Below are positions 1-8,937 of a stretch of 44,045 bases of DNA, piece after piece. The notes beneath the pieces are model-generated. The model was not told the origin of the DNA. It did not search any database and worked only from the letters and a program-made list of their open reading frames with translations. Position 1 is the stretch's first letter, and each line of letters starts with the position of its first letter. Made by a program: the position numbers and the translations under genes. Source of the stretch: Shewanella xiamenensis. GTDB lineage: Bacteria > Pseudomonadota > Gammaproteobacteria > Enterobacterales > Shewanellaceae. Where the stretch lies: the NCBI RefSeq assembly GCF_014647135.1, contig NZ_BMOP01000031.1, positions 1 to 44,045 on the forward strand. The letters run 5' to 3'.

Positions 1-21
1 GATTGTATTGCTTCCAGTTAG

Positions 22-293
22 TTGTTTTATAGCGAGGTTTTGACACGATTGATGGGTGAGTTGATAGGCTATGCCGATCAGATCACCAGCTATGGTTTTA
101 GTTCAACTGATTTAGGAAACAAAGCCCTCTCTACCCGCAAACTCAAGGTTATCAATACTTTTTAAGCATTGCGGATTTGCAAAGCATCAAGGCTAATTTG
201 GTGCAACAGCTGCCACATGCTACCTTGCATGACATAATTCATGCTGTCAGTTATTACTATCAAGACGATGCTTATATGAATTTAGAGAGCTAA
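22..293 (+). pseudogene. frameshifted gene remnant, unidentified
   Basis: No intact gene fits here, but two overlapping reading frames look like one broken coding sequence. The first runs from just after a TAG at 19-21 through the peptide around 52-165 (...STDLGNKALST...) and stops at 163-165. The second, shifted by one base, is open from before 144 and ends at the TAA at 291-293 (...HDIIHAVSYYYQDDAYMN...). A single indel near 135-145 would join them. I do not recognise the family. The sequence is cut by the window edge, so only a 3' portion may be present. The hexapeptide DLGNKA and its 18 bases of DNA recur in inverted orientation at the right end of the window (43919-43936). Confidence 0.35.
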
Positions 294-331
294 CCGATTT
301 AATTGCGCTTTTATAAGATAAATTAAAACAA

Positions 332-1186
332 TTGTTAAAGGATAAAATAGAATCAGCTATGGATAAAAAAGCAAAAAGGATTTTATTCTCCACCTATTGG
401 AAGAATGGTTGGATTGACGTAAAAAACAGAAGTCTCTCCGAGCCCGACTTTATCTACGCCAAATCGAAAGGATTAATGTTTGATCCTTTAACTATCTCCC
501 ATGATGAATGTATCCTTGACATCGCAGCGCTAGTAAAAGGCATTTCGCAAGCACAAGTAACAAAAGGATTTTTAAGCAGTTTAACCTCTCGGCGATTGGA
601 TTGGCGCTCATCCATTGCATCCTATGCGATCGCCCAAAAAATCCCATTTCATCAATACACACCTATCATTTCAGGCTCTTCTTATAAGGATGGCAAACCA
701 ACTGCACACTCCTATACCTGTGGCATTTGCCGAGACAGTCAATATGGCATCCGAGGAAGTGAATCCTATAACAAGATGGATATTAACGTATTCAATTTCG
801 AGCGCATTAAATGGGGCGGCGTGCGCCATGGGGATATTTTGTATACCTATTTTGATTTAAGCCAATTTATCAATGCCGATATTCCAGAGCCAACAACAGC
901 CGATATTGCCTGTTTTAGGGAAATATTAACGATTATCGAAACATCTGAGCCGAGCGATTATCCCAGCGCATTGGAGAAAAGATTAGCGAATGTGATTAAA
1001 TCGAGTAAAGCTGAGCGACAAATATTAATCGAAATATTAGCCAGTCTGGGAATATTAAAACCCAATACTGTCGATAGACAACGCCAAGGCAAAAATGACT
1101 GGGTATTTGCCGAATATTGGCGTGGTGAAGACAAATATTGCCAACAAACAGTTGTTCGCCTGTTTGGAGAATATTTAACAGGGTAA
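332..1186 (+). CDS. hypothetical protein, 284 aa
   Basis: An uninterrupted 284-residue frame starting at TTG 332. An ATG at 359 (Met10) is an alternative start, and neither has a convincing ribosome binding site. The product looks soluble, with no signal peptide or membrane segment. Visible points are a short Cys pair (YTCGICRD, around residue 130) and an aromatic-rich C-terminal half (VFAEYWRGED near residue 260). I cannot assign a family. It lies upstream of the his leader in the same orientation, separated by about 365 bases, so it is probably an independent unit. Codon use is ordinary and the frame is intact, which supports a real gene. Confidence 0.6.
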   Translation: MLKDKIESAMDKKAKRILFSTYWKNGWIDVKNRSLSEPDFIYAKSKGLMFDPLTISHDECILDIAALVKGISQAQVTKGFLSSLTSRRLDWRSSIASYAIAQKIPFHQYTPIISGSSYKDGKPTAHSYTCGICRDSQYGIRGSESYNKMDINVFNFERIKWGGVRHGDILYTYFDLSQFINADIPEPTTADIACFREILTIIETSEPSDYPSALEKRLANVIKSSKAERQILIEILASLGILKPNTVDRQRQGKNDWVFAEYWRGEDKYCQQTVVRLFGEYLTG

Positions 1187-1452
1187 AAGGGATGTCACGG
1201 GCTAATCCAGCATTAGCGCTTTGACTAACACTTAGCCACAACCGCCAGTCTAGATTGAACGCTGCTAGACAAGATTTACCATACATACCGCCAGCCGAAT
1301 TTGTCTAAACGCAGCATCGGCTTTGTGCCCATCCCCTAAATAACCTCAAGTATTCGCCCCTCCTTGCGATAAGCAGATTATCGTCCTGCGACCACCAAGA
1401 TGAAACATTTTCATAAAGCGCATAAATATTCTTATTTAGTTAAAATTAGCTG

Positions 1453-1481
1453 TTGCAAACGGCACAGAAAGCGGTTAGCTT
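1453..1481 (+). promoter_or_regulatory. candidate his operon promoter
   Basis: TTGCAA at 1453-1458 and TAGCTT at 1476-1481 are separated by exactly 17 bases, about 70 bases before the his leader peptide. The -35-like hexamer is good and the -10-like hexamer is weak. Position fits an attenuated amino acid operon, where the promoter sits a short distance before the leader. The rest of 1187-1551 shows no convincing gene. Confidence 0.35.
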
Positions 1482-1551
1482 AAAAAAACGTTCGATGGAT
1501 AAGTATCCACCGACACCAAATTCAACAGAATCACAGAGTATAGAGAGTCAT

Positions 1552-1602
1552 ATGAGCCAACTACTGAACGCTATCCACCATCATCACCACCATATGCGGT
1601 AG
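1552..1602 (+). CDS. hisL: his operon leader peptide HisL
   Basis: A 16-residue open frame, MSQLLNAIHHHHHHMR, with six consecutive histidine codons (CAC and CAT mixed) followed by TAG. A run of His codons in a short peptide just before hisG, followed by a terminator hairpin, is the classic sensor of histidyl-tRNA supply. Ribosome stalling in the His run under histidine starvation would favour the antiterminator fold. Upstream AGAGAG at about 1541-1546 is a modest ribosome binding site. It is too short for usual ORF calling. Confidence 0.93.
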   Translation: MSQLLNAIHHHHHHMR

Positions 1603-1700
1603 CCTTCGGACGCTCACTGCCGAAGGACTATATCCTTCTGGCGGACTGATTCAAAGATGATCATAAACCCCTGGAAGGAATTCCGGGGGTTTTTGCTTTT
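1603..1700 (+). promoter_or_regulatory. his transcription attenuator
   Basis: Several alternative stems are visible after the leader peptide. CCTTCGG at 1603-1609 pairs with CCGAAGG at 1620-1626. The second arm overlaps GAAGGA, which can instead pair with TCCTTC just downstream (about 1633-1638). The last hairpin is a rho-independent terminator: AAACCCCTGGAA at 1665-1676, loop GGAA, and TTCCGGGGGTTT at 1681-1692 with one G-U pair, followed by T-rich sequence. Mutually exclusive stems after a His-codon run are the expected layout of a his attenuator. The exact competing folds should be computed. Confidence 0.88.
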
Positions 1701-1848
1701 GGGCTTTTTAACTAACGATTTAATAGATAATTAGTACTTAATTTCAATATGTTAACCGCCACATTTACTGGCGGTGCCGATAAACCAGTTAAAGCGTGAA
1801 ACGAAAGAATATCATTTTGAATTTGTTAACTTTGAGCGAGATAAAATT

Positions 1849-2748
1849 ATGACCGAATCAAACCGTTTACGTATTGCCATTCAAAAATCGGGTCGCCTAT
1901 CGACCGACTCTCAGCAATTACTCAAGAGCTGCGGTGTTAAGTTTTCCATTAACGAACAACGTCTTATCGCACACGCAGATAACATGCCTATCGATTTACT
2001 CAGAGTACGTGACGATGATATTCCAGGACTGGTGATGGATGGCGTGGTCGATTTAGGCATTATTGGTGAGAACGTGCTCGAAGAAGAGCAAATTGAGCGT
2101 CAAACCCTAAATAAGCCAGCCGAATATGTAAAATTACGCCAATTAGATTTTGGCGCCTGTCGTCTCTCGTTAGCCGTGCCAACCGAATTTAGCTATGCCG
2201 ATGCCTCATCCCTAGAAGGCTTGAGAATTGCCACCTCCTACCCCAATCTGTTGCGCCGTTTTATGCAACAAAAAGGCATAAATTATCGCGATTGTATGTT
2301 AAAAGGTTCGGTTGAAGTTGCACCGCGTGCAGGGCTTGCCGATGGCATTTGTGACTTAGTCTCCACTGGCGCAACCCTTGAAGCCAATGGTTTATACGAG
2401 ACTGAAGTCATCTACCGCTCCATGGCCTGCATTATTCAATCAACCCAAACCCAAACGCCGAGCAAACAAGCCTTAATCGATCGCATTTTATCCCGCGTAA
2501 ACGGCGTGATCCGCGCCCGTGAAAGTAAATATATTTTGCTGCACGCGCCCACTGAAACTTTAGATCAAATTGTCGCCCTGCTGCCCGGTGCCGAAAATCC
2601 TACTGTATTGCCATTAAACGACGATACTAATCGAGTGGCCATTCACGCCGTCAGTACTGAAGATCTGTTTTGGGACACCATGGAAGAACTCACCGCGCTC
2701 GGTGCCAGCTCAATCCTCGTCATGCCAATTGAAAAAATGATGGGGTGA
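1849..2748 (+). CDS. hisG: ATP phosphoribosyltransferase HisG (long form)
   Basis: First enzyme of histidine synthesis: joins ATP and PRPP to give phosphoribosyl-ATP, and is the feedback-inhibited step. The frame is open from 1774, but ATG 1849 gives MTESNRLRIAIQKSGRL and 299 residues, the usual length of the enterobacterial enzyme. It also follows GAGCGAG at 1834-1840. The IAIQKSGRL start, a GVVDLGIIGENVL-type PRPP/ATP-site region and the C-terminal regulatory domain (after about residue 225) are all present, so this is the hexameric long form that does not need HisZ. hisD begins 3 bases after the stop, showing tight operon linkage. Confidence 0.97.
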   Translation: MTESNRLRIAIQKSGRLSTDSQQLLKSCGVKFSINEQRLIAHADNMPIDLLRVRDDDIPGLVMDGVVDLGIIGENVLEEEQIERQTLNKPAEYVKLRQLDFGACRLSLAVPTEFSYADASSLEGLRIATSYPNLLRRFMQQKGINYRDCMLKGSVEVAPRAGLADGICDLVSTGATLEANGLYETEVIYRSMACIIQSTQTQTPSKQALIDRILSRVNGVIRARESKYILLHAPTETLDQIVALLPGAENPTVLPLNDDTNRVAIHAVSTEDLFWDTMEELTALGASSILVMPIEKMMG

Positions 2749-2751
2749 TCT

Positions 2752-4068
2752 ATGGATATTTTGACTTGGGCAGCGTTATCCACCGATGAACAAAAAGCCG
2801 CGCTCCAACGCTCACCTTTAATTGGTGACAGCGGCTTAGAACAAAGTGTTCGGGCCATTATCGATGCCGTTGCTAGCCGTGGCGATGCGGCGCTGAAAGA
2901 GTTTAATCAAAAGTTTGATGGCGCTAAGTTTGCAAATATGAGTAGCGCCAATATCGACAGTCTGCGTTTAAGTGAAAGCGAGATTAGCGCCGCCAGCGCG
3001 CGGGTATCGCCCGAACTTAAAGCCGCCATTGCCCAAGCGATGGCCAATATTGATGTGTTCCACAGCGCGCAGCAATTTCGCCCCATCGACATTGAAACCC
3101 AAGCGGGGGTTCGCTGCGAGCTTCGTAGCGAACCGATTGAAAAAGTCGGTTTATATATTCCCGGTGGCAGCGCCCCATTAATCTCAACCGTACTGATGTT
3201 GGCCCTGCCCGCCAAAATTGCTGGCTGCGAAAAACGCGTATTGGTGAGTCCGCCGCCGATTAACGATGCGATTGTGTATGCGGCAAACGCCTGTGGGATC
3301 ACTGAAATTTATCAAGTGGGCGGCGCGCAGGCCATTGCCGCACTGGCCTTTGGCACTGAAACGATTCCCAGCGTCGATAAGATTTTTGGCCCGGGCAATC
3401 GTTATGTCACCGAGGCAAAGCGCTTAGTCTCGCAGGATAGCCGCTGCACAGTGTCTATCGATATGCCAGCAGGCCCTTCCGAGGTATTAGTGATTGCCGA
3501 TAGCGATGCCAATGCGCAGTTTATTGCCGCGGATTTACTCTCCCAAGCGGAGCACGGTCCTGATTCGCAGGTCATTTTAGTCACGGATTCGGAGCCATTA
3601 GCACAAGCTGTGAATCACGCACTCGAGTCACAACTGGCCGCTCTGCCACGCCAAGAGATTGCCGCAACCGCCCTAAACAGTAGCCGCACCATTTTAGTCA
3701 AAGATATGCTGGAAGCAGCACAGGTATCGAATCGTTACGGGCCTGAACACTTAATTATTCAAACCCGCTTCCCACGGGACGTACTAAATCATATTCGCGC
3801 CGCAGGCTCAGTGTTTTTAGGCGCCTATACACCTGAATCGGTTGGGGATTATGCCAGTGGCACTAACCATGTATTGCCGACTTATGGTTACAGCCGCGCG
3901 GTATCGAGCCTCTCCTTGGCCGACTTTAGTCGCCGCTTTACGGTGCAAGAGCTCAGTGCCAAGGGCCTGCTCGGACTCGGACAAGCGGTGATGACCCTTG
4001 CCAGCAATGAGCTACTCGATGCCCATAAAAATGCAGTCGCGATACGCTTAGCCAGTCTTAAGGACTGA
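2752..4068 (+). CDS. hisD: histidinol dehydrogenase HisD
   Basis: Last two steps of histidine synthesis: NAD-dependent oxidation of L-histidinol to L-histidine through the aldehyde, in the cytoplasm. The product has 438 residues, the normal family length. Visible hallmarks are IFGPGNRYVTEAK and the catalytic Glu-His pair in RYGPEHL (Glu332-His333, matching Glu326/His327 of the E. coli enzyme), plus the metal-ligand region near the C-terminus. It starts 3 bases after hisG and precedes hisC by about 60 bases. The frame is intact with no anomaly. Confidence 0.97.
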   Translation: MDILTWAALSTDEQKAALQRSPLIGDSGLEQSVRAIIDAVASRGDAALKEFNQKFDGAKFANMSSANIDSLRLSESEISAASARVSPELKAAIAQAMANIDVFHSAQQFRPIDIETQAGVRCELRSEPIEKVGLYIPGGSAPLISTVLMLALPAKIAGCEKRVLVSPPPINDAIVYAANACGITEIYQVGGAQAIAALAFGTETIPSVDKIFGPGNRYVTEAKRLVSQDSRCTVSIDMPAGPSEVLVIADSDANAQFIAADLLSQAEHGPDSQVILVTDSEPLAQAVNHALESQLAALPRQEIAATALNSSRTILVKDMLEAAQVSNRYGPEHLIIQTRFPRDVLNHIRAAGSVFLGAYTPESVGDYASGTNHVLPTYGYSRAVSSLSLADFSRRFTVQELSAKGLLGLGQAVMTLASNELLDAHKNAVAIRLASLKD

Positions 4069-4134
4069 TGGAAATAAGTAACGCAATCAACAGTACGCTT
4101 AATTAACGCCATAGCAAGACTTAGGATGAATAGG

Positions 4135-5325
4135 ATGAGCCAAGCACCAACGAGCCCAGCACCGACGAGCAATGTGCCTGTGACAAACATTCCGAGCGCC
4201 AATCGCGCCAGCAATACTCTCGACAACAATACTCTCGATAACACAAGCATCGAGCCAACACCCCTTGCCGCACGTCTTGCGCGGCCCGAACTGCTCGAGT
4301 TAACGCCCTACCAAAGTGCTCGCAGGCTAGGTGGTCGTGGGGATATTTGGATCAACGCTAACGAATCGCCCTTCAATAATGTAGCCGTTACTGAACTCGA
4401 TTTATCTAAATTAAATCGTTACCCCGAGTGCCAACCGCCCGCGTTGATCAATGCCTACAGCCAATATAGTGGTGTTGCAGAGAGCAAAATTGTCGCCAGT
4501 CGCGGCGCCGATGAGGCCATCGAATTGCTTATTCGTGCCTTTTGTGTCCCAGGCATCGACTCCATTGCGACCTTTGGGCCCACTTACGGCATGTACGCCA
4601 TTAGCTCGCAAACCTTTAATGTGGGCGTTAAGGCATTAAGCTTAACGGCTGAGTACGGTCTCCCAAGTGACTTTGCGACGGCCGCACGCGGCGCTAAGTT
4701 AGTGTTTATCTGCAATCCCAATAACCCAACCGGTACTGTGATTGATAAGGCGCGCATAGAGCAAGCCATCCAAGCCCTACCCGACGCCATAGTTGTCGTC
4801 GATGAGGCTTATATCGAGTTTTGCCTAGAATATAGCGTCGCCGATTTACTCGAGTCTTACCCAAACCTTGTGGTGCTGCGCACCCTTTCAAAGGCCTTTG
4901 CCTTAGCAGGCGCCCGCTGCGGCTTTTTGCTCGCCAATGAAGAAATTATCGAAATCATCATGCGGGTGATTGCACCCTATCCCGTGCCACTGCCCGTGAG
5001 TGAAGTGGCCGTGCAAGCATTGTCACCGGCTGGAATTGCGCGGATGAAAACCCAAGTCAAAGCGCTCAATACTCAGGGAGAGCGACTCGCGGCGGCGCTG
5101 AATTTGTACTGCGAGCAATGGGGCGGCGCCGTACTAACACCCAATGGCAACTATGTGCTCGCCGAATTTGACGACGTCGCAAAAGTGGCAAAGCTGCTTA
5201 TCGATAATGGCATTGTCGCGCGGGCCTATAAGGACCCTAGATTGGCTAAAGCCATTCGTTTTAGCTTCAGCTCTCAGGCTGACACTGACCGCTTAGTGTC
5301 GCTATTTGAATCGCAAAAGCTGTGA
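4135..5325 (+). CDS. hisC: histidinol-phosphate aminotransferase HisC, extended N-terminus
   Basis: PLP-dependent conversion of imidazole-acetol phosphate and glutamate to histidinol phosphate and 2-oxoglutarate. Fold-type I aminotransferase motifs are clear: INANESP near the start of the core, CNPNNPTGT, VVDEAYIEF, and the PLP lysine in TLSKAFALAG (Lys253 from this start). ATG 4135 is preferred because AGG at 4123-4125 is correctly spaced for it; ATG 4126 lies in frame 9 bases upstream. The family is usually about 355 residues, and this one is 396. The extra N-terminus is Ser/Thr/Pro/Asn-rich and contains a duplicated NTLDN stretch, so it is probably a disordered tail and not a new domain. 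Confidence 0.95.
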   Translation: MSQAPTSPAPTSNVPVTNIPSANRASNTLDNNTLDNTSIEPTPLAARLARPELLELTPYQSARRLGGRGDIWINANESPFNNVAVTELDLSKLNRYPECQPPALINAYSQYSGVAESKIVASRGADEAIELLIRAFCVPGIDSIATFGPTYGMYAISSQTFNVGVKALSLTAEYGLPSDFATAARGAKLVFICNPNNPTGTVIDKARIEQAIQALPDAIVVVDEAYIEFCLEYSVADLLESYPNLVVLRTLSKAFALAGARCGFLLANEEIIEIIMRVIAPYPVPLPVSEVAVQALSPAGIARMKTQVKALNTQGERLAAALNLYCEQWGGAVLTPNGNYVLAEFDDVAKVAKLLIDNGIVARAYKDPRLAKAIRFSFSSQADTDRLVSLFESQKL

Positions 5326-5407
5326 GCGTTTAGCGCAAGTCTTGTCGCAGCATTGGCCTAATAAACTGATTTTATAAAGATAACAAACTGAATTGAAAGG
5401 TAGCAGC

Positions 5408-6499
5408 ATGAACCCAGTATTTACCCCAAATGTCGCCCAGAAAATACTCTTTATCGACCGTGATGGCACCTTGATTGAAGAGCCTATCACCGACAAACAG
5501 GTCGATAGCCTCGCCAAACTGGTATTCGAGCCCCAAGTGATCCCCGCCTTACTGCGCCTCCAAAAAGCCGGTTTTCGTTTAGTAATGGTCAGCAATCAAG
5601 ACGGACTCGGTACCCCTTCCTTCCCGCAGGAAGATTTCGATGCGCCGCACAATATGATGATGCAAATCCTCTCCAGCCAAGGGGTTAAGTTTGAAGATGT
5701 ACTCATCTGCCCGCACTTTAACGATGAAAATTGCAGCTGCCGCAAACCAAAACTAGGGCTGGTGAAAGACTTTTTGACCCAAGGCACCATCGATTTTACC
5801 CAGTCCGCTGTGATTGGTGACAGACACACAGATGTGGAACTGGGCAATGCCATGGGGATTAACAGCTTTCAATATCAGCGAGGCAGTCTAGGTTGGAACG
5901 CCATTGCCGATGCCTTACTCAACAAGGGCCGCAGCGCGACTGTGGTACGCACCACCAAGGAAACCGATATTCGCGTGACAGTCGATCTCGACAATCCCAG
6001 CAAAGGCGCCATTAACACTGGTATTGGTTTCTTCGACCATATGCTGGATCAAATCGCCACCCACGGGAATTTCAAAATGGAGGTGAATGTCGATGGCGAT
6101 CTTGAGATAGACGATCACCACAGCGTTGAAGACACCGCATTGGCAATTGGAGATGCGCTGCGCCAAGCGCTGGGTGATAAACGTGGTATTGCCCGTTTTG
6201 GTTTTAGCTTGCCGATGGATGAGGCCAAGGGCGAATGCTTACTGGATCTTTCCGGCAGGCCTTTTATTAAATTCGCCGCCCAATTTGAACGGGAAAAAGT
6301 CGGTGAAATGGCCACCGAAATGGTGCCGCACTTTTTCCGATCTTTTGCCGATGGCCTACGCTGCACCCTGCACGTCGCAGCCGAAGGAGATAACGATCAC
6401 CACAAGGTCGAAGCGCTATTTAAAGTACTGGGCCGCGCGCTGCGTCAGGCCGTCAAAGTTGAAGGCGATGTGTTGCCATCGAGTAAAGGCGTGCTCTAA
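5408..6499 (+). CDS. hisB: bifunctional histidinol-phosphatase / imidazoleglycerol-phosphate dehydratase HisB
   Basis: Fusion protein doing two steps: the N-terminal HAD-type domain is histidinol-phosphate phosphatase and the C-terminal domain is IGP dehydratase. The phosphatase nucleophile and acid are in LFIDRDGTL (Asp17, Asp19), with a zinc-binding Cys/His loop (CPHFNDENCSC) typical of the HisB-N group. The dehydratase half shows GIGFFDHMLDQ and DDHHSVEDTA metal-binding motifs, and a second DNDHHKVEA. ATG 5408 follows AAAGG at 5396-5400. An upstream in-frame TTG at 5393 is not needed. At 363 residues the length is close to the E. coli fusion. Confidence 0.97.
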   Translation: MNPVFTPNVAQKILFIDRDGTLIEEPITDKQVDSLAKLVFEPQVIPALLRLQKAGFRLVMVSNQDGLGTPSFPQEDFDAPHNMMMQILSSQGVKFEDVLICPHFNDENCSCRKPKLGLVKDFLTQGTIDFTQSAVIGDRHTDVELGNAMGINSFQYQRGSLGWNAIADALLNKGRSATVVRTTKETDIRVTVDLDNPSKGAINTGIGFFDHMLDQIATHGNFKMEVNVDGDLEIDDHHSVEDTALAIGDALRQALGDKRGIARFGFSLPMDEAKGECLLDLSGRPFIKFAAQFEREKVGEMATEMVPHFFRSFADGLRCTLHVAAEGDNDHHKVEALFKVLGRALRQAVKVEGDVLPSSKGVL

Positions 6500-6645
6500 C
6501 ACCTCACTCAACCTGAGTTAGGTGTGTAATGACCTGATGCAGATTGATTAACGAATAATACAAAGTCTGATGATTTTAACGAGGGGCAGTTTCGGGAATG
6601 TGGCGATAAACCACTTCCCCGCTGACCCATCAATAGGAAAACCCA

Positions 6646-7296
6646 ATGTCAGCAAACATAGATGAATTTGATGTTGTCATCATAGACACAGGTTGCGCCA
6701 ACTTAAGTTCGGTCCGGTTCGCCTTTGAGCGCCTCGGCGCTAAGGTGTTAGTCACCGATGACAAGGCCAGCATTAAAGCCGCTAAACGGGTGGTACTGCC
6801 AGGTGTCGGCAGCGCTGGCGCCGCGATGGCTTCATTATCTGAAAAAACCTTAGTCGAATTAATTCAAGGGTTAACTCAACCCGTGCTGGGGGTCTGTTTA
6901 GGGATGCAAATGCTCACGCTGCTCTCTAAAGAACGTGGCGGCCAAGCGCTGGATTGCCAATGCTTAGGCATTATTCCAACCGAGATTGACGAGCTAGACC
7001 GTCAAATACTGAAGGCCGAAGGTTTACCTCTGCCGCACATGGGCTGGAACCAACTGACCTTTAGCAATCCGTCTCAGGTTCACCCGCTGTTCGCCGGTGT
7101 TCCAGCCGGCAGTTACGTGTATTTTGTGCACAGCTACCGCGCGCCATTAAGCAACTACACCTTGGCACAATGCCGTTATGGTGAAGACTTTAGCGCCGCC
7201 ATCGGTAAAGACAACTTTATGGGCGTGCAATTTCACCCTGAGAAGAGCGCCGCGGTGGGTGCACAAATCCTAGGTAACTTTTTAAAAATGCAGTAA
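6646..7296 (+). CDS. hisH: imidazole glycerol phosphate synthase glutaminase subunit HisH
   Basis: Class I glutamine amidotransferase subunit that supplies ammonia to HisF. The catalytic cysteine is in GVCLGMQM (Cys84) and the His-Glu pair is in FHPEKS (His197, Glu199). The start region VVIIDTGCANLSSVRFA and the PGVGSA oxyanion loop are typical. Length is 216 residues, as usual. A 146-base gap with no gene separates it from hisB. HisF is encoded two genes downstream, in the standard order H-A-F. Confidence 0.97.
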   Translation: MSANIDEFDVVIIDTGCANLSSVRFAFERLGAKVLVTDDKASIKAAKRVVLPGVGSAGAAMASLSEKTLVELIQGLTQPVLGVCLGMQMLTLLSKERGGQALDCQCLGIIPTEIDELDRQILKAEGLPLPHMGWNQLTFSNPSQVHPLFAGVPAGSYVYFVHSYRAPLSNYTLAQCRYGEDFSAAIGKDNFMGVQFHPEKSAAVGAQILGNFLKMQ

Positions 7297-7400
7297 ATGC
7301 AATCGCTTATTGTGTTTGGGATGAACCAGTATTTTTCAGCCATAACATTGGGCAATAAAGCGCGGCAGCAAATGCACCAAAAAGAATTTAAGGACAACAG

Positions 7401-8138
7401 ATGATCATTCCAGCAATTGATTTAATTGATGGCAAAGTAGTTAGGCTCTACCAAGGGGATTATGGGCAGCAGACCACCTTCGATTTAAGTCCGCTGGCCC
7501 AGTTGCAATCCTACCAAGACCAAGGGGCAAGCTGGCTGCATATCGTGGATTTAACCGGCGCTAAAGAACCCGCTAAACGCCAAACGACTTTGATTGCCAA
7601 GCTGACTGCGGGACTAAGCGCCAATATTCAAGTGGGCGGCGGGATCCGCACTGAAGAGCAAGTCGCCGAGTTATTATCCCTTGGGGTTAAACGTGTGGTG
7701 ATAGGCTCGCTCGCCGTCAAAGAGCCTGAGCTAGTCAAAGGCTGGTTTAACAAGTTTGGCAGCGAGGCAATTTGCCTGGCACTGGATGTGAATATCAATC
7801 AGAACGGCGAGAAAATCGTCGCGGTTTCTGGCTGGCAAAACGGTGGCGGCAAGAGTCTAGAATCTATCGTTGAAGACTTTAGCCAAGTGGGACTTAAACA
7901 TGCACTGGTGACTGACATCAGCCGCGATGGCACCCTCACTGGCGCCAATACCGCACTCTACCGCGAGCTATCCAGCCGCTATCCCAATATCGCTTGGCAA
8001 GCCTCGGGTGGCATTGCCACCCTTGAGGATGTTGCCGCCGTCAGAGACAGTGGCGCCGCGGGGATCATTATCGGTAAAGCTTTACTTATCAATCAGTTTA
8101 ATGTGGCGGAGGCAATCCAATGCTGGCCAAACGAATAG
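7401..8138 (+). CDS. hisA: ProFAR isomerase HisA
   Basis: Isomerises the aminoaldose of ProFAR to the aminoketose PRFAR, a (beta/alpha)8-barrel reaction. The N-terminal catalytic Asp is in IPAIDLIDGK (Asp7) and the second in CLALDVN. Phosphate-binding loops QVGGGIR and ASGGIA with GIIIGKAL are visible. ATG 7401 follows AAGGAC at about 7390-7395. The 3' end overlaps hisF by 19 bases, implying translational coupling. Length is 245 residues, standard for the family. Confidence 0.97.
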   Translation: MIIPAIDLIDGKVVRLYQGDYGQQTTFDLSPLAQLQSYQDQGASWLHIVDLTGAKEPAKRQTTLIAKLTAGLSANIQVGGGIRTEEQVAELLSLGVKRVVIGSLAVKEPELVKGWFNKFGSEAICLALDVNINQNGEKIVAVSGWQNGGGKSLESIVEDFSQVGLKHALVTDISRDGTLTGANTALYRELSSRYPNIAWQASGGIATLEDVAAVRDSGAAGIIIGKALLINQFNVAEAIQCWPNE

Positions 8139-8893
8139 TCCCCTGTTTAGATGTGAAAGATGGCTGCGTGGTCAAAGGTGTACAGTTTCGCAACCATGAA
8201 ATTGTGGGCGACATCGTACCACTCGCAGCGCGTTACGCCGCAGAGAGCGCCGACGAACTGGTGTTTTACGATATCACTGCCAGTGCCCACGACCGAGTGG
8301 TCGATAAGTCTTGGGTGAGCCGAGTGGCGGAGCAAATCGATATCCCCTTCTGCGTCGCTGGTGGCATTAAAACCATCGGCCAAGCCCGGGAGTTACTGGC
8401 CTTTGGCGCGGATAAAATTTCAGTCAACTCGCCTGCCCTGAGCGACCCAAGTTTAATCTCACGCCTGCAGGATGAGTTTGGCCGCCAATGTATCGTGATT
8501 GGCATCGACTCATTTTATGATGCGGCAAGCGACAGTTATAAAGTGAAGCAATTTACCGGCGATGAAGCCGCCACCAAAGAAACCGCTTGGTACACCCAGG
8601 ATTGGGTCGAAGAAGTACAAAAACGCGGCTGCGGCGAAATCGTGCTCAACGTGATGAACCAAGATGGCGTGCGCGGTGGCTATGATATCAAACAGTTAAG
8701 CCTAGTACGCCAGCTGTGCGATGTGCCCCTAATCGCCTCGGGCGGCGCTGGCACTATGGCGCATTTTCGCGATGTGTTTATCGAGGCAAAGGTGGATGCG
8801 GCGCTGGCGGCTAGCGTGTTCCATAAGGCCATTATCAATATCGGCGAGTTAAAACAGTATTTAGCGGCCGAAGGCATCGCCATTCGCCAGTAA
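8120..8893 (+). CDS. hisF: imidazole glycerol phosphate synthase cyclase subunit HisF
   Basis: Uses ammonia delivered by HisH to convert PRFAR to imidazole glycerol phosphate and AICAR. It begins MLAKRIVPCLDVKDG with the catalytic Asp11; phosphate loops CVAGGIKT, VNSPAL and IASGGAGT are present. Length is 257 residues, as expected. Its start lies inside the 3' end of hisA, and GGCGGAGG just upstream of ATG 8120 is a good ribosome binding site. Confidence 0.97.
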   Translation: MLAKRIVPCLDVKDGCVVKGVQFRNHEIVGDIVPLAARYAAESADELVFYDITASAHDRVVDKSWVSRVAEQIDIPFCVAGGIKTIGQARELLAFGADKISVNSPALSDPSLISRLQDEFGRQCIVIGIDSFYDAASDSYKVKQFTGDEAATKETAWYTQDWVEEVQKRGCGEIVLNVMNQDGVRGGYDIKQLSLVRQLCDVPLIASGGAGTMAHFRDVFIEAKVDAALAASVFHKAIINIGELKQYLAAEGIAIRQ

Positions 8894-8937
8894 CTCAACA
8901 TCAGTAGCGATTGATACAAATAATAAGGTATGCAGAT

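Noticed and set aside
1774..1848. Upstream 25-codon extension of HisG
   Set aside because: The extension has no family match; ATG 1849 gives exactly the usual length and has a ribosome binding site.
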